In this document: positions 26,756 to 35,732 of the stretch, one piece after another
Position numbering within the stretch: the stretch's first letter is position 1
How the letters are laid out: the number at the start of each line of letters is the position of its first letter
Origin: Marinifilum_A sediminis
Lineage (GTDB): Bacteria; Bacteroidota; Bacteroidia; Bacteroidales; Marinifilaceae
Assembly (NCBI GenBank): GCA_947496465.1
Contig: CANMCX010000002.1
Coordinates: 372,001 to 436,000, forward strand
Length of the DNA: 64,000 nt
Direction of reading: 5' to 3'
The notes under the pieces: model-generated
Told to the model about the DNA's origin: nothing
What the model saw: only the letters and a program-made list of their open reading frames with translations
The model's database searches: none
Translations under genes and position numbers: made by a program

Positions 26756-28765
26756 ATGAGTCAAGCAAAAGCAATAATTCGTATCAACGAACTACGCGAA
26801 CAATTACATACACACAATCACAATTATTACGTTCTTTCGCAACCTACTATTAGCGATTTTGATTTCGACATGCTATTGAATGAACTAATTGATTTGGAAA
26901 AACAATACCCACAATTTATTGATCCAAATTCGCCAACACAAAGAGTTGGTAGTGATATCAATCTTGAATTCAGTCAGGTTGAACACAAATACCCTATGCT
27001 TTCATTAGGCAATACTTATTCCGAAGATGAGATTCGTGATTTTGAAACAAGAATAAAAAAACTAATTGATGGAGATGTTCAATATGTTTGTGAACTGAAA
27101 TATGATGGAACCTCCATATCTCTAACTTATAAAAACGGGAAATTAATCCAGGCAGTTACTCGAGGAGACGGTGTAAAAGGCGATGATGTTACAGCAAATG
27201 TGAAAACCATCCGTTCTGTACCATTGCAATTAAGTGGTAATAATATTCCGGAAGAATTTGAAATAAGAGGTGAAATACTAATGCCTTTTTCGGTTTTTGA
27301 TAAATTAAATTTGGAACGTGAAGAAATTGGGGAAACAGCTTTTGCTAATCCAAGAAATGCTGCTTCAGGTACACTTAAAATGCAAAATTCTGCTACAGTT
27401 GCCAAACGAAAACTCGACTGCTATTTGTATTATTTAATTGGTAAAGAGATTCCAACACGTAGTCATTTTGACAATTTGCAAGCGGCTAAAAAATGGGGTT
27501 TTAAAGTTCCGGAAAATACAGCTTTGTGCAACAATATAGATGAAGTTATTGATTTCATAAATATTTGGGATGCAAAAAGAGAAGAATTACCAGTTCCAAT
27601 TGATGGTATTGTTATTAAAGTTAATTCTATCGATGAACAGGAAGAGTTAGGATTTACTGCCAAATCTCCGCGTTGGGCAATTTCTTATAAATATAAAGCA
27701 GAAAGAGTAGCTACCAAGTTAGAGAAAGTAACATACCAGGTTGGTAGAACTGGTTCCATAACTCCAGTTGCCAATCTTGAGCCGGTTCTACTGGCAGGAA
27801 CAACAGTAAAAAGAGCTTCTCTTCATAATTCTGATATTATTCAAAATCTTGATTTACACGAAGCGGATACGGTTTATGTTGAGAAAGGTGGAGAAATCAT
27901 TCCGAAAATTGTTGGTGTCGATACATCGAAAAGAGCAAAAAATGCGAAAAGTATTGAGTTTATTAATGAATGCCCTGAGTGCAGAACTAAACTTGTAAGA
28001 AAAGAAGGGGAAGCCAATCATTATTGTCCAAACGATATGGAATGTCCTCCTCAAATTAAAGGAAAAATTGAACATTTCATTAGTCGCCGTGCCATGGACA
28101 TTGATGGTTTAGGTGAAGAAACAATAGATCTTTTATTCAAGGAAAATCTTTTAAATAATGTTTCTGACTTGTATTCTCTTCAAAAAGACAACATAACTCC
28201 ATTGGAGAGAATGGGAGATAAATCAGCAGAAAGAATATTAAATAGCCTTCAGAATTCTTTACAAATTCCTTACGAAAGAGTGTTGTATGCCTTAGGTATT
28301 AGATACGTTGGTGCTACGGTCGCAAAAAAATTGGCTAAAGCAATTCCATCCATAGAACAATTGGCGTCCTCAAGCATCGAAGAATTAATTGAAGTTGATG
28401 AAATTGGAGGTAAAATTGCCGAAAGCATTGTAGAATATTTCTCTGTAAATTCACATAAAGAATTAATTTCCAAGCTCAAAGAACATGGTCTTCAATTAGA
28501 AAGAATTGAGGAAGAAAAAGAAGGTGGAAGTAACATACTTGAAGGATTATCAATTGTAATTTCAGGAAGCTTTTCCAAATACTCTCGAGATGAACTCAAA
28601 GCTTTAATTGAACTTCATGGCGGTAAAAACGTAGGCTCTATTTCCAAAAAAACCAGCTTTTTACTTGCTGGAGAAAAGATTGGTCCGAGTAAATTAGCAA
28701 AAGTAGAAAAACTTGGTATCGACCTAAAAAATGAAGATCAATTTCTAGAATTGATTGGCTTGTAA
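26756..28765 (+). CDS. ligA: NAD-dependent DNA ligase LigA
   Basis: A 669-residue protein of normal length. Domain Ia covers the N-terminal YYVLSQPTISDFDFD region. The adenylated lysine is K115 in CELKYDGTS, the same number as in E. coli. GEIL motif, OB fold and four-cysteine zinc finger (CPECRTKL, then HYCPNDMECP) follow, then helix-hairpin-helix repeats (ERMGDKSAERIL, VDEIGGKIAESI) and a C-terminal BRCT domain (LSIVISGSF to the end). It seals nicks using NAD+ during replication and repair. Essential gene, on its own unit. Confidence 0.98.
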   Translation: MSQAKAIIRINELREQLHTHNHNYYVLSQPTISDFDFDMLLNELIDLEKQYPQFIDPNSPTQRVGSDINLEFSQVEHKYPMLSLGNTYSEDEIRDFETRIKKLIDGDVQYVCELKYDGTSISLTYKNGKLIQAVTRGDGVKGDDVTANVKTIRSVPLQLSGNNIPEEFEIRGEILMPFSVFDKLNLEREEIGETAFANPRNAASGTLKMQNSATVAKRKLDCYLYYLIGKEIPTRSHFDNLQAAKKWGFKVPENTALCNNIDEVIDFINIWDAKREELPVPIDGIVIKVNSIDEQEELGFTAKSPRWAISYKYKAERVATKLEKVTYQVGRTGSITPVANLEPVLLAGTTVKRASLHNSDIIQNLDLHEADTVYVEKGGEIIPKIVGVDTSKRAKNAKSIEFINECPECRTKLVRKEGEANHYCPNDMECPPQIKGKIEHFISRRAMDIDGLGEETIDLLFKENLLNNVSDLYSLQKDNITPLERMGDKSAERILNSLQNSLQIPYERVLYALGIRYVGATVAKKLAKAIPSIEQLASSSIEELIEVDEIGGKIAESIVEYFSVNSHKELISKLKEHGLQLERIEEEKEGGSNILEGLSIVISGSFSKYSRDELKALIELHGGKNVGSISKKTSFLLAGEKIGPSKLAKVEKLGIDLKNEDQFLELIGL

Positions 28766-28803
28766 TTCATTTTTCATCATTCTTGATCCTTTAAAAATAG
28801 CAA

Positions 28804-29391
28804 ATGAATTTCACAGCAATAGATTTTGAAACAGCAAATGGTAAACGCAATTCGGCTTGTTCTTTAGGATTGGTTCGTGTTACAAATGGAGTTATAGTCG
28901 ATAGTAAAGAATGGTTAATTTCTCCACCTGAAATGTATTTTCATCCAATGAATGTTAGCATACATGGCATTACGGAAGATGATGTAGCCAACCAACCCAG
29001 TTTTAATTACATTTGGGACGAAGTAGAAGATTATATCCAAGGGAATATGGTAATTGCTCATAATGCTAGCTTTGATGTGTCGGTATTGAGAGCCTGTCTT
29101 GAAACTTATGGAATTCCACTGCCTGAATTTGATTATATGTGTACTGTTCAGATTGGTCGAAACATTTGGCCCAATATGCCAAACCATAAATTAAATACAA
29201 TGGCACATCTTTTTGATATTCCATTAAAACATCATGATGCTTTAGAAGATACTTTAGCTTGCGCAAAAATTGCCATAAAAGCTTGTGAGGTGATGAGTGT
29301 TTCGAATCTTAACGAATTGGCAAATAATATTAAAATATCACCAGGAAAAGTTTTTTCAGGAGGCTATAAAGCACCAAAAAAACTTAAATAA
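28804..29391 (+). CDS. DnaQ-like 3'-5' exonuclease (DEDDh)
   Basis: A 195-residue single-domain exonuclease. Exo I is FTAIDFETANG, Exo II is IAHNASFDVSVL, and Exo III is HDALEDTLACA, giving the full D-E-D-D-h set. It lacks polymerase and GIY-YIG parts, so it is a stand-alone proofreading- or repair-type nuclease. It lies 38 bases after ligA and may be co-transcribed with it. Confidence 0.93.
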   Translation: MNFTAIDFETANGKRNSACSLGLVRVTNGVIVDSKEWLISPPEMYFHPMNVSIHGITEDDVANQPSFNYIWDEVEDYIQGNMVIAHNASFDVSVLRACLETYGIPLPEFDYMCTVQIGRNIWPNMPNHKLNTMAHLFDIPLKHHDALEDTLACAKIAIKACEVMSVSNLNELANNIKISPGKVFSGGYKAPKKLK

Positions 29392-29500
29392 GCTTAAATT
29401 GAATATCAAAAATGAAATTTTTCCTAACTTGTGATTTCAAACAGTCAAGCCCATTCAGCTAGTCATTTACTAGCCTGTAATTTAACTATAGAATATTGAA

Positions 29501-30040
29501 ATGAGTTTTTTCCAAAATCTAAAAAAACAACTTGCCGATCGTATAATTAATGGAAAGCAAAATAAAAATCCTAGAAAAAAGGAATTCCATAATCTGGAAA
29601 GTGCTAAAAACATTGGTATTATTTTCGACACTCAAAATGATAAAAACCACTCAACGGTAAAAAAATTCTCTGAAAATTTAAGCCAGAAAGGGTATCGTGT
29701 AAAAACCATAGCCTGGGTTAATGCAGATGAATTACCTGATTATGGTGTGGGGCAAAAAATAATATTTTACACTAATAAAGATGTAAAATGGAATGGTGAA
29801 CCAATAATTCCAGAATTATTGGAATTTGTTGATCAAAAATTTGATCTCTTGTTTGTCTTAACCGATGCAGATCATATTTCGGTTCAATACATTTCTAAAC
29901 TATCACAAGCTTCTTGTAAAGTAGGTTCATTATCCGAGAATAACGAACATTTGGATTTAATGATTGATCAGAGTAAGAATAAAACACTCGAAAATTTAAT
30001 TGAAGAAAGCTTAAACTACTTAACTCTAATAAAAAAATAA
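29501..30040 (+). CDS. DUF6913-like protein of unknown function
   Basis: A 179-residue protein without a signal peptide. After a basic N-terminal helix it has an alternating alpha/beta pattern (NIGIIFDTQ, VKTIAWVNADELP, FDLLFVLTDADHISVQYIS). It matches a small Bacteroidota-restricted family that often sits just before dapA; I assign DUF6913 from memory of this pattern, not from a search. It is 4 bases ahead of dapA, so translation of the two is probably coupled. Confidence 0.75.
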   Translation: MSFFQNLKKQLADRIINGKQNKNPRKKEFHNLESAKNIGIIFDTQNDKNHSTVKKFSENLSQKGYRVKTIAWVNADELPDYGVGQKIIFYTNKDVKWNGEPIIPELLEFVDQKFDLLFVLTDADHISVQYISKLSQASCKVGSLSENNEHLDLMIDQSKNKTLENLIEESLNYLTLIKK

Positions 30041-30044
30041 TAAA

Positions 30045-30932
30045 ATGACTATAAATCAATTTTCAGGTACAGGAATCGCAATAATTACACCCTTTAAAGA
30101 TGACAAGAGTGTAGATTACAATGCACTTGAAAAACTTGTAAATTATCAAATTACCAATGGTGTGGATTATTTGGTTGTTATGGGAACAACCGGAGAAGCA
30201 GCTACCTTATCAAAAGCAGAAAAAAACGAAGTAATAAAGCATGTTTGCACAACAAATGCTAAACGCGTGCCAATTGTAGTTGGTTTTGGAGGCAATAACA
30301 CTAGCGAAGTAGTTGAACAAATTAATGATTTCGACTCTTTTTCAGAAGTTGATGCTATTTTATCTGTTGCACCTTATTACAATAAGCCTAGTCAGGAAGG
30401 AATATTCCAACATTATAAATTTATTGCAGACAACAGTCCTGTTCCTGTAATTATATATAATGTTCCGGGAAGAACAAGTGTAAATATAAGCGCCGAAACT
30501 ACTGTTCGAATTGCCAACGAAATTGAGAATGTTATTGCAGTTAAAGAAGCATCGGGTGACATGGAACAAATTATGCAGATATTAAAAAATAAGCCTGCCA
30601 ATTTCATGGTAATTTCTGGAGACGATGCCTTGACATTTCCTATGATACAGTTAGGAGCTTCAGGAGTAATTTCTGTAATTGGAAATGCTTTTCCAAAGGA
30701 ATTTAGTTCAATGGTTAAAAATGCTATACGGGGTAATAATAAAGACGCTCTTACCACACACTACCGATTACTCGATTTAATTCAAAATATTTTTACCGAA
30801 GGAAATCCTGCTGGAATCAAAGCCATTCTGCATCAAAAAGAACTTATCTCAAACGACTTAAGACTACCTCTTGTGCCTGTAAGTTCATCACATTACGAAA
30901 AATTAAAAATGCTATACAATAAAATGGCATAA
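30045..30932 (+). CDS. dapA: 4-hydroxy-tetrahydrodipicolinate synthase
   Basis: A 295-residue (beta/alpha)8 enzyme that condenses pyruvate with aspartate semialdehyde in lysine and meso-diaminopimelate synthesis. MGTTGEAATL holds the conserved TTGE, YNVPGRT the catalytic tyrosine, and VIAVKEASGD the Schiff-base lysine. Length is normal and the key residues are intact. It supplies diaminopimelate for cell wall, and the next genes are also cell-wall linked. Confidence 0.97.
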   Translation: MTINQFSGTGIAIITPFKDDKSVDYNALEKLVNYQITNGVDYLVVMGTTGEAATLSKAEKNEVIKHVCTTNAKRVPIVVGFGGNNTSEVVEQINDFDSFSEVDAILSVAPYYNKPSQEGIFQHYKFIADNSPVPVIIYNVPGRTSVNISAETTVRIANEIENVIAVKEASGDMEQIMQILKNKPANFMVISGDDALTFPMIQLGASGVISVIGNAFPKEFSSMVKNAIRGNNKDALTTHYRLLDLIQNIFTEGNPAGIKAILHQKELISNDLRLPLVPVSSSHYEKLKMLYNKMA

Positions 30933-30992
30933 ATATTGTCCACAGATACAAGTGTTATTTTACACTTTATTTTTGAAATTAATAAACAAAAA

Positions 30993-31589
30993 ATGATTAA
31001 AAATATGAAGTATTCATTTCGCCTATTTGTTTTCGCACTTGCTGTAATGAGTTTTGCATCTTGCTCACGACAAATAACCAGAGTTTCCCCTGATCAGCAA
31101 ATTGATTTAAGTGGACGCTGGAACGACACTGACTCTAGATTAGCTGCTGAAGCATTAATCGATCAGGTATTAAATCAAGGTTGGATTGGCAATTTCAAAG
31201 AAGAATTCAATCGTAAACCAGTTGTAACAGTTGGTTTAGTAACTAACAAAAGTTCTGAACATATCGATTCTGACACTTATATTAAAGATATTGAAAAAGC
31301 GATATTAAATGATGGTCGTGTTAGATTGGTTCAAGCTGGAGCTAAGCGTGAAGAATTGCGCCAGGAAAGAGCAGATCAACAAGATTTTGCCTCAAAAGAA
31401 ACCATTAAGAAATGGGGACGCGAACTTGGTGCTGATTTTATCCTTCAAGGAGATATCACATCGATAATTGATAGCTACAAAAAAGAAAAAGTAAGATATT
31501 ATCAGCTAAACCTTGAATTAACCAATCTTGAAACCAACGAATTGGTTTGGTTAGGTGACAAAAAAATCAAGAAATACGTTAACAGATAA
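30993..31589 (+). CDS. LpoB-like lipoprotein (penicillin-binding protein activator)
   Basis: About 198 residues from ATG 30993 (ATG 31005 also possible; a TTG at 30936 is rejected because it would put extra residues before the signal). The lipobox is VMSFASC. DLSGRWNDTDSRLAAEALI, then RKPVVTVGLVTNKSSEHID and GADFILQGDITSI fit the LpoB/CsgG-like alpha/beta domain. In E. coli LpoB activates the synthase PBP1B from the outer membrane. It is followed by a COG3014-type protein, an association also seen in proteobacteria. Confidence 0.88.
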   Translation: MIKNMKYSFRLFVFALAVMSFASCSRQITRVSPDQQIDLSGRWNDTDSRLAAEALIDQVLNQGWIGNFKEEFNRKPVVTVGLVTNKSSEHIDSDTYIKDIEKAILNDGRVRLVQAGAKREELRQERADQQDFASKETIKKWGRELGADFILQGDITSIIDSYKKEKVRYYQLNLELTNLETNELVWLGDKKIKKYVNR

Positions 31590-31598
31590 ATCCATATT

Positions 31599-31620
31599 AG
31601 GGAAGTCTGATGGCTTCCCT
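31599..31620 (+). terminator. short hairpin between the LpoB-like and COG3014-like genes
   Basis: A 7-bp stem (AGGGAAG at 31599-31605 with CTTCCCT at 31614-31620) lies 10 bases after the LpoB-like stop, followed by a C/T-rich tail. It may be a weak terminator or an attenuator; the tail has too few consecutive T for a strong call. Confidence 0.5.
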
Positions 31621-31642
31621 CCTTTCTCTTATCATTTACCAA

Positions 31643-33052
31643 ATGAACAAAAAGCTCTTCGCAAATAAGATCATTTTCTTGCTTGCAATTTTGTCAAGTA
31701 TTCTATTTTCAAGTTGTGCTACATACTATGCTCAAAATGAAGCGTTCAATCAGTATTTTCTTAATGGAGATATTGCGAATGCCGAAAAAACATTGGATGG
31801 TGATGCTAAAAATCAGCGTAAAAAGAATAAATCCTTATATCTTTTAAATAAAGGTACACTAGCATGGATGCAACAAGATTACGAAAGAGCAACTGCTTAT
31901 TTTAACGAAGCCGATTTATTTATTGAAGATCAGAGAAAAAACATCGCTAACGAAGCCCTAGCATTACTAACAAATCCTGCGACAAAACCATATGTTCCAG
32001 AAGATTTCGAAAATGTAATGCTTAACTTTTATAAGGCTTTAAGCTTTTTGGAAATGGGCAAAAGTCAGGAAGCTTTGGTCGAGTGTAGAAGAGTGAATGA
32101 AAAACTATATGCACTTAATGATAAGTATCCGAAAAACTATAAAAACAGATATAGTGACGATGCATTTGCTCACACCATAATGGGCTTAATTTATGATTCT
32201 ACTGGCGATTCAAATAATGCATTTATCGCTTACAGGAATGCATATAAAATTTACGAAGGTAATTACACCAAAAATTTTAACACACCCGCTCCTAGACAAC
32301 TTAAAGATGATCTTCTGCGTACAGCATATCAAACTGGATTGAATCAGGAGTATGAATTTTACAAAAATAAATTTGGATTTGATTTTACTAAAAGAGAAAA
32401 AAATCAAGGTGATTTAATAATGATATGGATGACAGGATTAGGACCTGTTAAAGACGAATGGAGTATTAATTTTAGTGCTCTCAATGGTCGCGATGGTTAT
32501 TTAACACTTGTAAACGAAGGTGAAGGTGCTAACTTTCCTTTTTATGTAGGTGATATGGATAGCAGAACTCGAAATTCATTTAGCGATCTAGATTTTGTGA
32601 GAGTAGCCTTTCCTAAGTATCAGGAAAGAATGCCTTTTTACAATTCAGCTTCAATACAAGTAGATTCTGTTCATTACAATTTAGATAAAGCGCAAGACTT
32701 AAATGCTATTGCTTTTAAATCTCTAAAAGATAGAATGCTTAGAGAAATGGCGAATTCATTACTCAGATTAGCTACTAAAAAAGCTTTGGAAAATTATGCT
32801 CGCAGCAAAGATGATAATATTGGTGCTATTATAGGAATTTTTAATGCCGTTACAGAAAAAGCTGATACAAGAAACTGGCAAACCCTACCTCATTCTATTC
32901 ACTACACGAGATTGCATTTAAAAGAAGGAGAAAACAATATTAATTTAAAAGTGCAGTCTCCAAATGGAACATCAAATAATCAAAATTTGAAGTTTACGAT
33001 AAAGGCAGGACAAACCAGCTTTTTTAGCTTTCACAGTATGGAATCAAATTAG
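31643..33052 (+). CDS. COG3014-like TPR lipoprotein
   Basis: About 469 residues from ATG 31643. The longer in-frame start at 31610 lies inside the hairpin loop and would place residues before the signal. The lipobox is ILFSSC. TPR-like helices fill residues 40-220 (GTLAWMQQDYERATAYFNEA; YKALSFLEMGKSQEALVECR; HTIMGLIYDSTGDSNNAFIA). A beta-rich C-terminal domain follows. It matches the pattern of COG3014 proteins found beside LpoB. A role in the outer-membrane control of cell-wall synthesis is an inference from this neighbour. Confidence 0.82.
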   Translation: MNKKLFANKIIFLLAILSSILFSSCATYYAQNEAFNQYFLNGDIANAEKTLDGDAKNQRKKNKSLYLLNKGTLAWMQQDYERATAYFNEADLFIEDQRKNIANEALALLTNPATKPYVPEDFENVMLNFYKALSFLEMGKSQEALVECRRVNEKLYALNDKYPKNYKNRYSDDAFAHTIMGLIYDSTGDSNNAFIAYRNAYKIYEGNYTKNFNTPAPRQLKDDLLRTAYQTGLNQEYEFYKNKFGFDFTKREKNQGDLIMIWMTGLGPVKDEWSINFSALNGRDGYLTLVNEGEGANFPFYVGDMDSRTRNSFSDLDFVRVAFPKYQERMPFYNSASIQVDSVHYNLDKAQDLNAIAFKSLKDRMLREMANSLLRLATKKALENYARSKDDNIGAIIGIFNAVTEKADTRNWQTLPHSIHYTRLHLKEGENNINLKVQSPNGTSNNQNLKFTIKAGQTSFFSFHSMESN

Positions 33053-33598
33053 AACGCTGTTTTTTGATAATGTAAACCGTACCACGTCCTTATCAACATT
33101 AGCAATATATTCACAACTTAAGGTCAAATCCTCATTAAAAAATCGCTGACATCCCATAAACATCCCGATAGCCAAATCAACAAAAACCTTTTTTGACTCA
33201 TAAGAAATTATAAAAGTACTGTCGTCAATTCTTTCTGCCTTAAAACCTTTCAATCCTTTATGCGGAAAACGTTCCTGCATTTTTACATGAATAAAATAAT
33301 CTATTTGTTCTAAAAATTCGAACACATCACTATTCCCAGCAAATTCTGGTCGGTACAAAATTACCAGTCTACTAAATAAATATTCACCAAAATTTTTAGA
33401 TAAATCTGATTTTGAAAGTCGCGTTTCCTCACTTAATAATGTAACCAGCTCGTTGAATTGCTTGTAAGAATAATCTTGCATAGAATCATAAACTCCATTA
33501 TTCCCTGCTCCCAAAAGAGAAACAACTTTCTCAACTGTTTCACATCCAAATTCACTTTCCGACATCTCTAAAATTTCTGTAAAAAAAATCCCTTTCAT
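33044..33598 (-). CDS. stand-alone H-NOX-like heme NO-binding domain protein
   Basis: A 184-residue protein. MKGIFFTEILEMSESEFG is the H-NOX N-terminus, FGEYLF follows, and DYFIHVKMQERFP aligns with the proximal-histidine helix. The Y-x-S-x-R motif that holds the heme propionates appears as YESKK, so the arginine is a lysine. IGMFMGCQRFFNEDL is the usual final helix. H-NOX proteins sense NO or O2 and usually act on a kinase or cyclase encoded nearby; none is adjacent here. Its 3' end overlaps the convergent COG3014-like gene by 9 bases. Confidence 0.85.
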   Translation of the reverse strand: MKGIFFTEILEMSESEFGCETVEKVVSLLGAGNNGVYDSMQDYSYKQFNELVTLLSEETRLSKSDLSKNFGEYLFSRLVILYRPEFAGNSDVFEFLEQIDYFIHVKMQERFPHKGLKGFKAERIDDSTFIISYESKKVFVDLAIGMFMGCQRFFNEDLTLSCEYIANVDKDVVRFTLSKNSVLI

Positions 33599-33668
33599 CT
33601 ACTGTAAATTTTAAATGATTTTATCAAAGTAATAGTTTATAATAGTGCAACATTAAAAATTCCGACAT

Positions 33669-34853
33669 TTACAATTTTGTTTGGTTTAGCTGAGAATTTT
33701 TCAATTCTGCGAGTAATTTTTGCATGGCAAGATATTTCTGCTCATAATCCCAACGTCCCTTATCCTTATTGTGAGCAACCTCATAAAACTTAATCGCCAT
33801 ATCAGGTTTATTCGTTGTTTCATATATTTCTCCCACATAAAAATACGGCTCTGCCTTATGCGGATAATTATACACGGTATACTTTAAAAATAGTAAAGCT
33901 TCCTGATACTTTTTCTCCTGTTTAAGTTGCAAGCAAACACTCTCTAATAAAGAATAAGGTAATTTCTCGTTTCTGCCATAATTTAGCATGATGTCTTTCT
34001 GATATTCTTTTGCTTTAGCCACACCACCCACAGCTAAATCATTAACATCCGGATATTTGTAATCCTTAAACAGATGCTCCATACCGTTCATTAAACTCTT
34101 TCGATACAAACTATAATGATTTTCATCGGGCATCCAATCGCATTTCCAATTTAAATCCCCTGGCGAAGATGTTTCAAGTACTTTAGTTAGCTTCTTACAT
34201 TCTTCGAGCATGTTCTTTGCCTCTTCGGCAAAACTTACGAACAAATGTTTTCTAACTGTAGATTTACCATTTAAAAATTTTTCGGTATCCTTCACAACAG
34301 AATTTCCGTTCCACCATAAAATTGGACTAAACGCCATATAACGATCAAATAAATCCGTTCCGTTAATAAAAGCATTGATTACGAACAGTCCACTATAATT
34401 ATGACCCATAACCAATCTACGATTATTAGTTCTGTAATTTTTGGAAACATACGGGAAAATATCCGTTTTAAGAACCTCTAAGAATGTGTTTGCTCCTCCT
34501 CTTGTTGGAAAAATAGTCTTATTCAATAAACTATCCACAGGAGTCATATCCCGAAAACGATCTGTATTAGGAATTCCAACCACCACATGTGGAGGTATAA
34601 AATGATTGTCCATTAAAAAACTCAGGACTTCAATGCTAGTACTAAAATTTGTTTCTGCATCTAGCAGATAAATTACAGGATAAGAAAAATAAGTATTATC
34701 AAATTCGGTAGGTAGAAGAATCTGAAGTTCTCTATTCTCCTTTAGTATAGTAGAATATACACTGGTACTTCGTAAATTTTTAGGGTTTACCTCCGCCAAT
34801 AAAATACCAATTGTAAAAAAAACAAATAAAGCAGTTAAAAGGCTTCGCTTCAT
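33669..34853 (-). CDS. esterase-fold (Fes/IroE-like) protein with C-terminal TPR, nucleophile serine missing
   Basis: A 394-residue exported protein. VYSTILKENRELQILLPTEF and YPVIYLLDAETNF are signatures of the putative-esterase alpha/beta hydrolases. The nucleophile elbow, normally G-H-S-x-G-G-L-F, reads GHNYSGLF, so the serine position is asparagine. The C-terminal His in ENHYSLY appears kept. The last 100 residues contain TPR-type helices (EALLFLKYTVYNYPHKAEPYFYVGEIYETTNKPDMAIKFYEVA region). It may be a binding protein rather than an enzyme. Confidence 0.83.
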   Translation of the reverse strand: MKRSLLTALFVFFTIGILLAEVNPKNLRSTSVYSTILKENRELQILLPTEFDNTYFSYPVIYLLDAETNFSTSIEVLSFLMDNHFIPPHVVVGIPNTDRFRDMTPVDSLLNKTIFPTRGGANTFLEVLKTDIFPYVSKNYRTNNRRLVMGHNYSGLFVINAFINGTDLFDRYMAFSPILWWNGNSVVKDTEKFLNGKSTVRKHLFVSFAEEAKNMLEECKKLTKVLETSSPGDLNWKCDWMPDENHYSLYRKSLMNGMEHLFKDYKYPDVNDLAVGGVAKAKEYQKDIMLNYGRNEKLPYSLLESVCLQLKQEKKYQEALLFLKYTVYNYPHKAEPYFYVGEIYETTNKPDMAIKFYEVAHNKDKGRWDYEQKYLAMQKLLAELKNSQLNQTKL

Positions 34854-34961
34854 ATAATTCTTGGTTTAGGATTTAAAGTACTGTTAAAATACAATTATTT
34901 ACAATAAAATCAAAAAAATCCTTTATTAGCAGGCGGTTAAACATTCTTATATTTCATGATA

Positions 34962-35000
34962 TTAAAAATAATAAAGCCGGATTAAATTAATATCCGGCTT
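34962..35000 (-). terminator. terminator of the yceI-like gene
   Basis: A 9-bp stem (AAGCCGGAT at 34974-34982 with ATCCGGCTT at 34992-35000) and a 9-base loop, followed on the - strand by a T-rich run, starts 20 bases after the YceI stop. Confidence 0.85.
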
Positions 35001-35019
35001 AAAATACAATATGTAAGAT

Positions 35020-35619
35020 TTAACGTAAATACAAATCAAGTGTTAATTCAAAATCGTCATATATGGTTTTATCTCCCAAATTATCGAAAAAGCTTCCAGA
35101 ACCATAACGAATATTAAACTTACTTCTATCGATAACTACTTTTCCACTAACATGAATATCTTCGCCATGTTTATGCAAATTCACAGTAAATTCAATTGGT
35201 TTTGTAATCTCTTTAATCGTGATATTTCCTTTCACTTTATAATTGCCCTCGCCCAAATACTTGCTTTCGACAATTTCAAATTTTGATTTTGGAAACTTTT
35301 CTATTCCAAAAAAATCATCCGATTTTAAATGACCTTCCAATTTCCCTCTGTAGCCTTCGTCTTTAATATCCGTACATTTAATCGAGTTCATATCTACTAC
35401 AAAACTTCCTGATTTAAGATCATCTCCATTCAGTATAATGCTTCCATCGGATATCATTATTGTTCCGGAATGTTCTCCAGTTACCTTTTTACCTAACCAC
35501 TCCACTTTACTCTTTTGAGTGTCTACTTTATAGGTTCCATTTTTTGCATTAGCCATACCAACAAATAAAAAAATACCAGCCAACATTGCAATTCCGCTTT
35601 TTAAAACATTTCTTTTCAT
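35020..35619 (-). CDS. YceI-family periplasmic lipid-binding protein
   Basis: A 199-residue protein with a signal peptide (AMLAGIFLFVGMANA). GTYKVDTQKSKVEWLGKKVTG, then FPKSKFEIVESKY and KGNITIKEITKPIEFTVNL, then SKFNIRYGSGSFFDNLGDK, are standard YceI signatures. The fold is a lipocalin-like barrel that binds isoprenoid or other lipids. It lies about 110 bases downstream of the AraC gene on the same strand, so the regulator may control it. Confidence 0.95.
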   Translation of the reverse strand: MKRNVLKSGIAMLAGIFLFVGMANAKNGTYKVDTQKSKVEWLGKKVTGEHSGTIMISDGSIILNGDDLKSGSFVVDMNSIKCTDIKDEGYRGKLEGHLKSDDFFGIEKFPKSKFEIVESKYLGEGNYKVKGNITIKEITKPIEFTVNLHKHGEDIHVSGKVVIDRSKFNIRYGSGSFFDNLGDKTIYDDFELTLDLYLR

Positions 35620-35678
35620 AAGTTTTAAATTTTATAAATCGTTAAATATTAATTTCTTTCTTTAAATACTTACTTACA

Positions 35679-35694
35679 AAACTAGCTTTAGTTT
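35679..35694. promoter_or_regulatory. possible operator before the yceI-like gene
   Basis: An inverted repeat of AAACTA and TAGTTT with a 4-base spacer lies between the AraC gene and yceI. It could be a regulator binding site; the match is short and AT-rich. Confidence 0.25.
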
Positions 35695-35732
35695 GTATTT
35701 GGGTAAATGGACAATTCTCCGTTATTCTTGTA

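Noticed and set aside
31610..31642. Longer start for the COG3014-like protein
   Set aside because: The ATG lies in the loop of a hairpin, and the lipoprotein signal starts properly at 31643.
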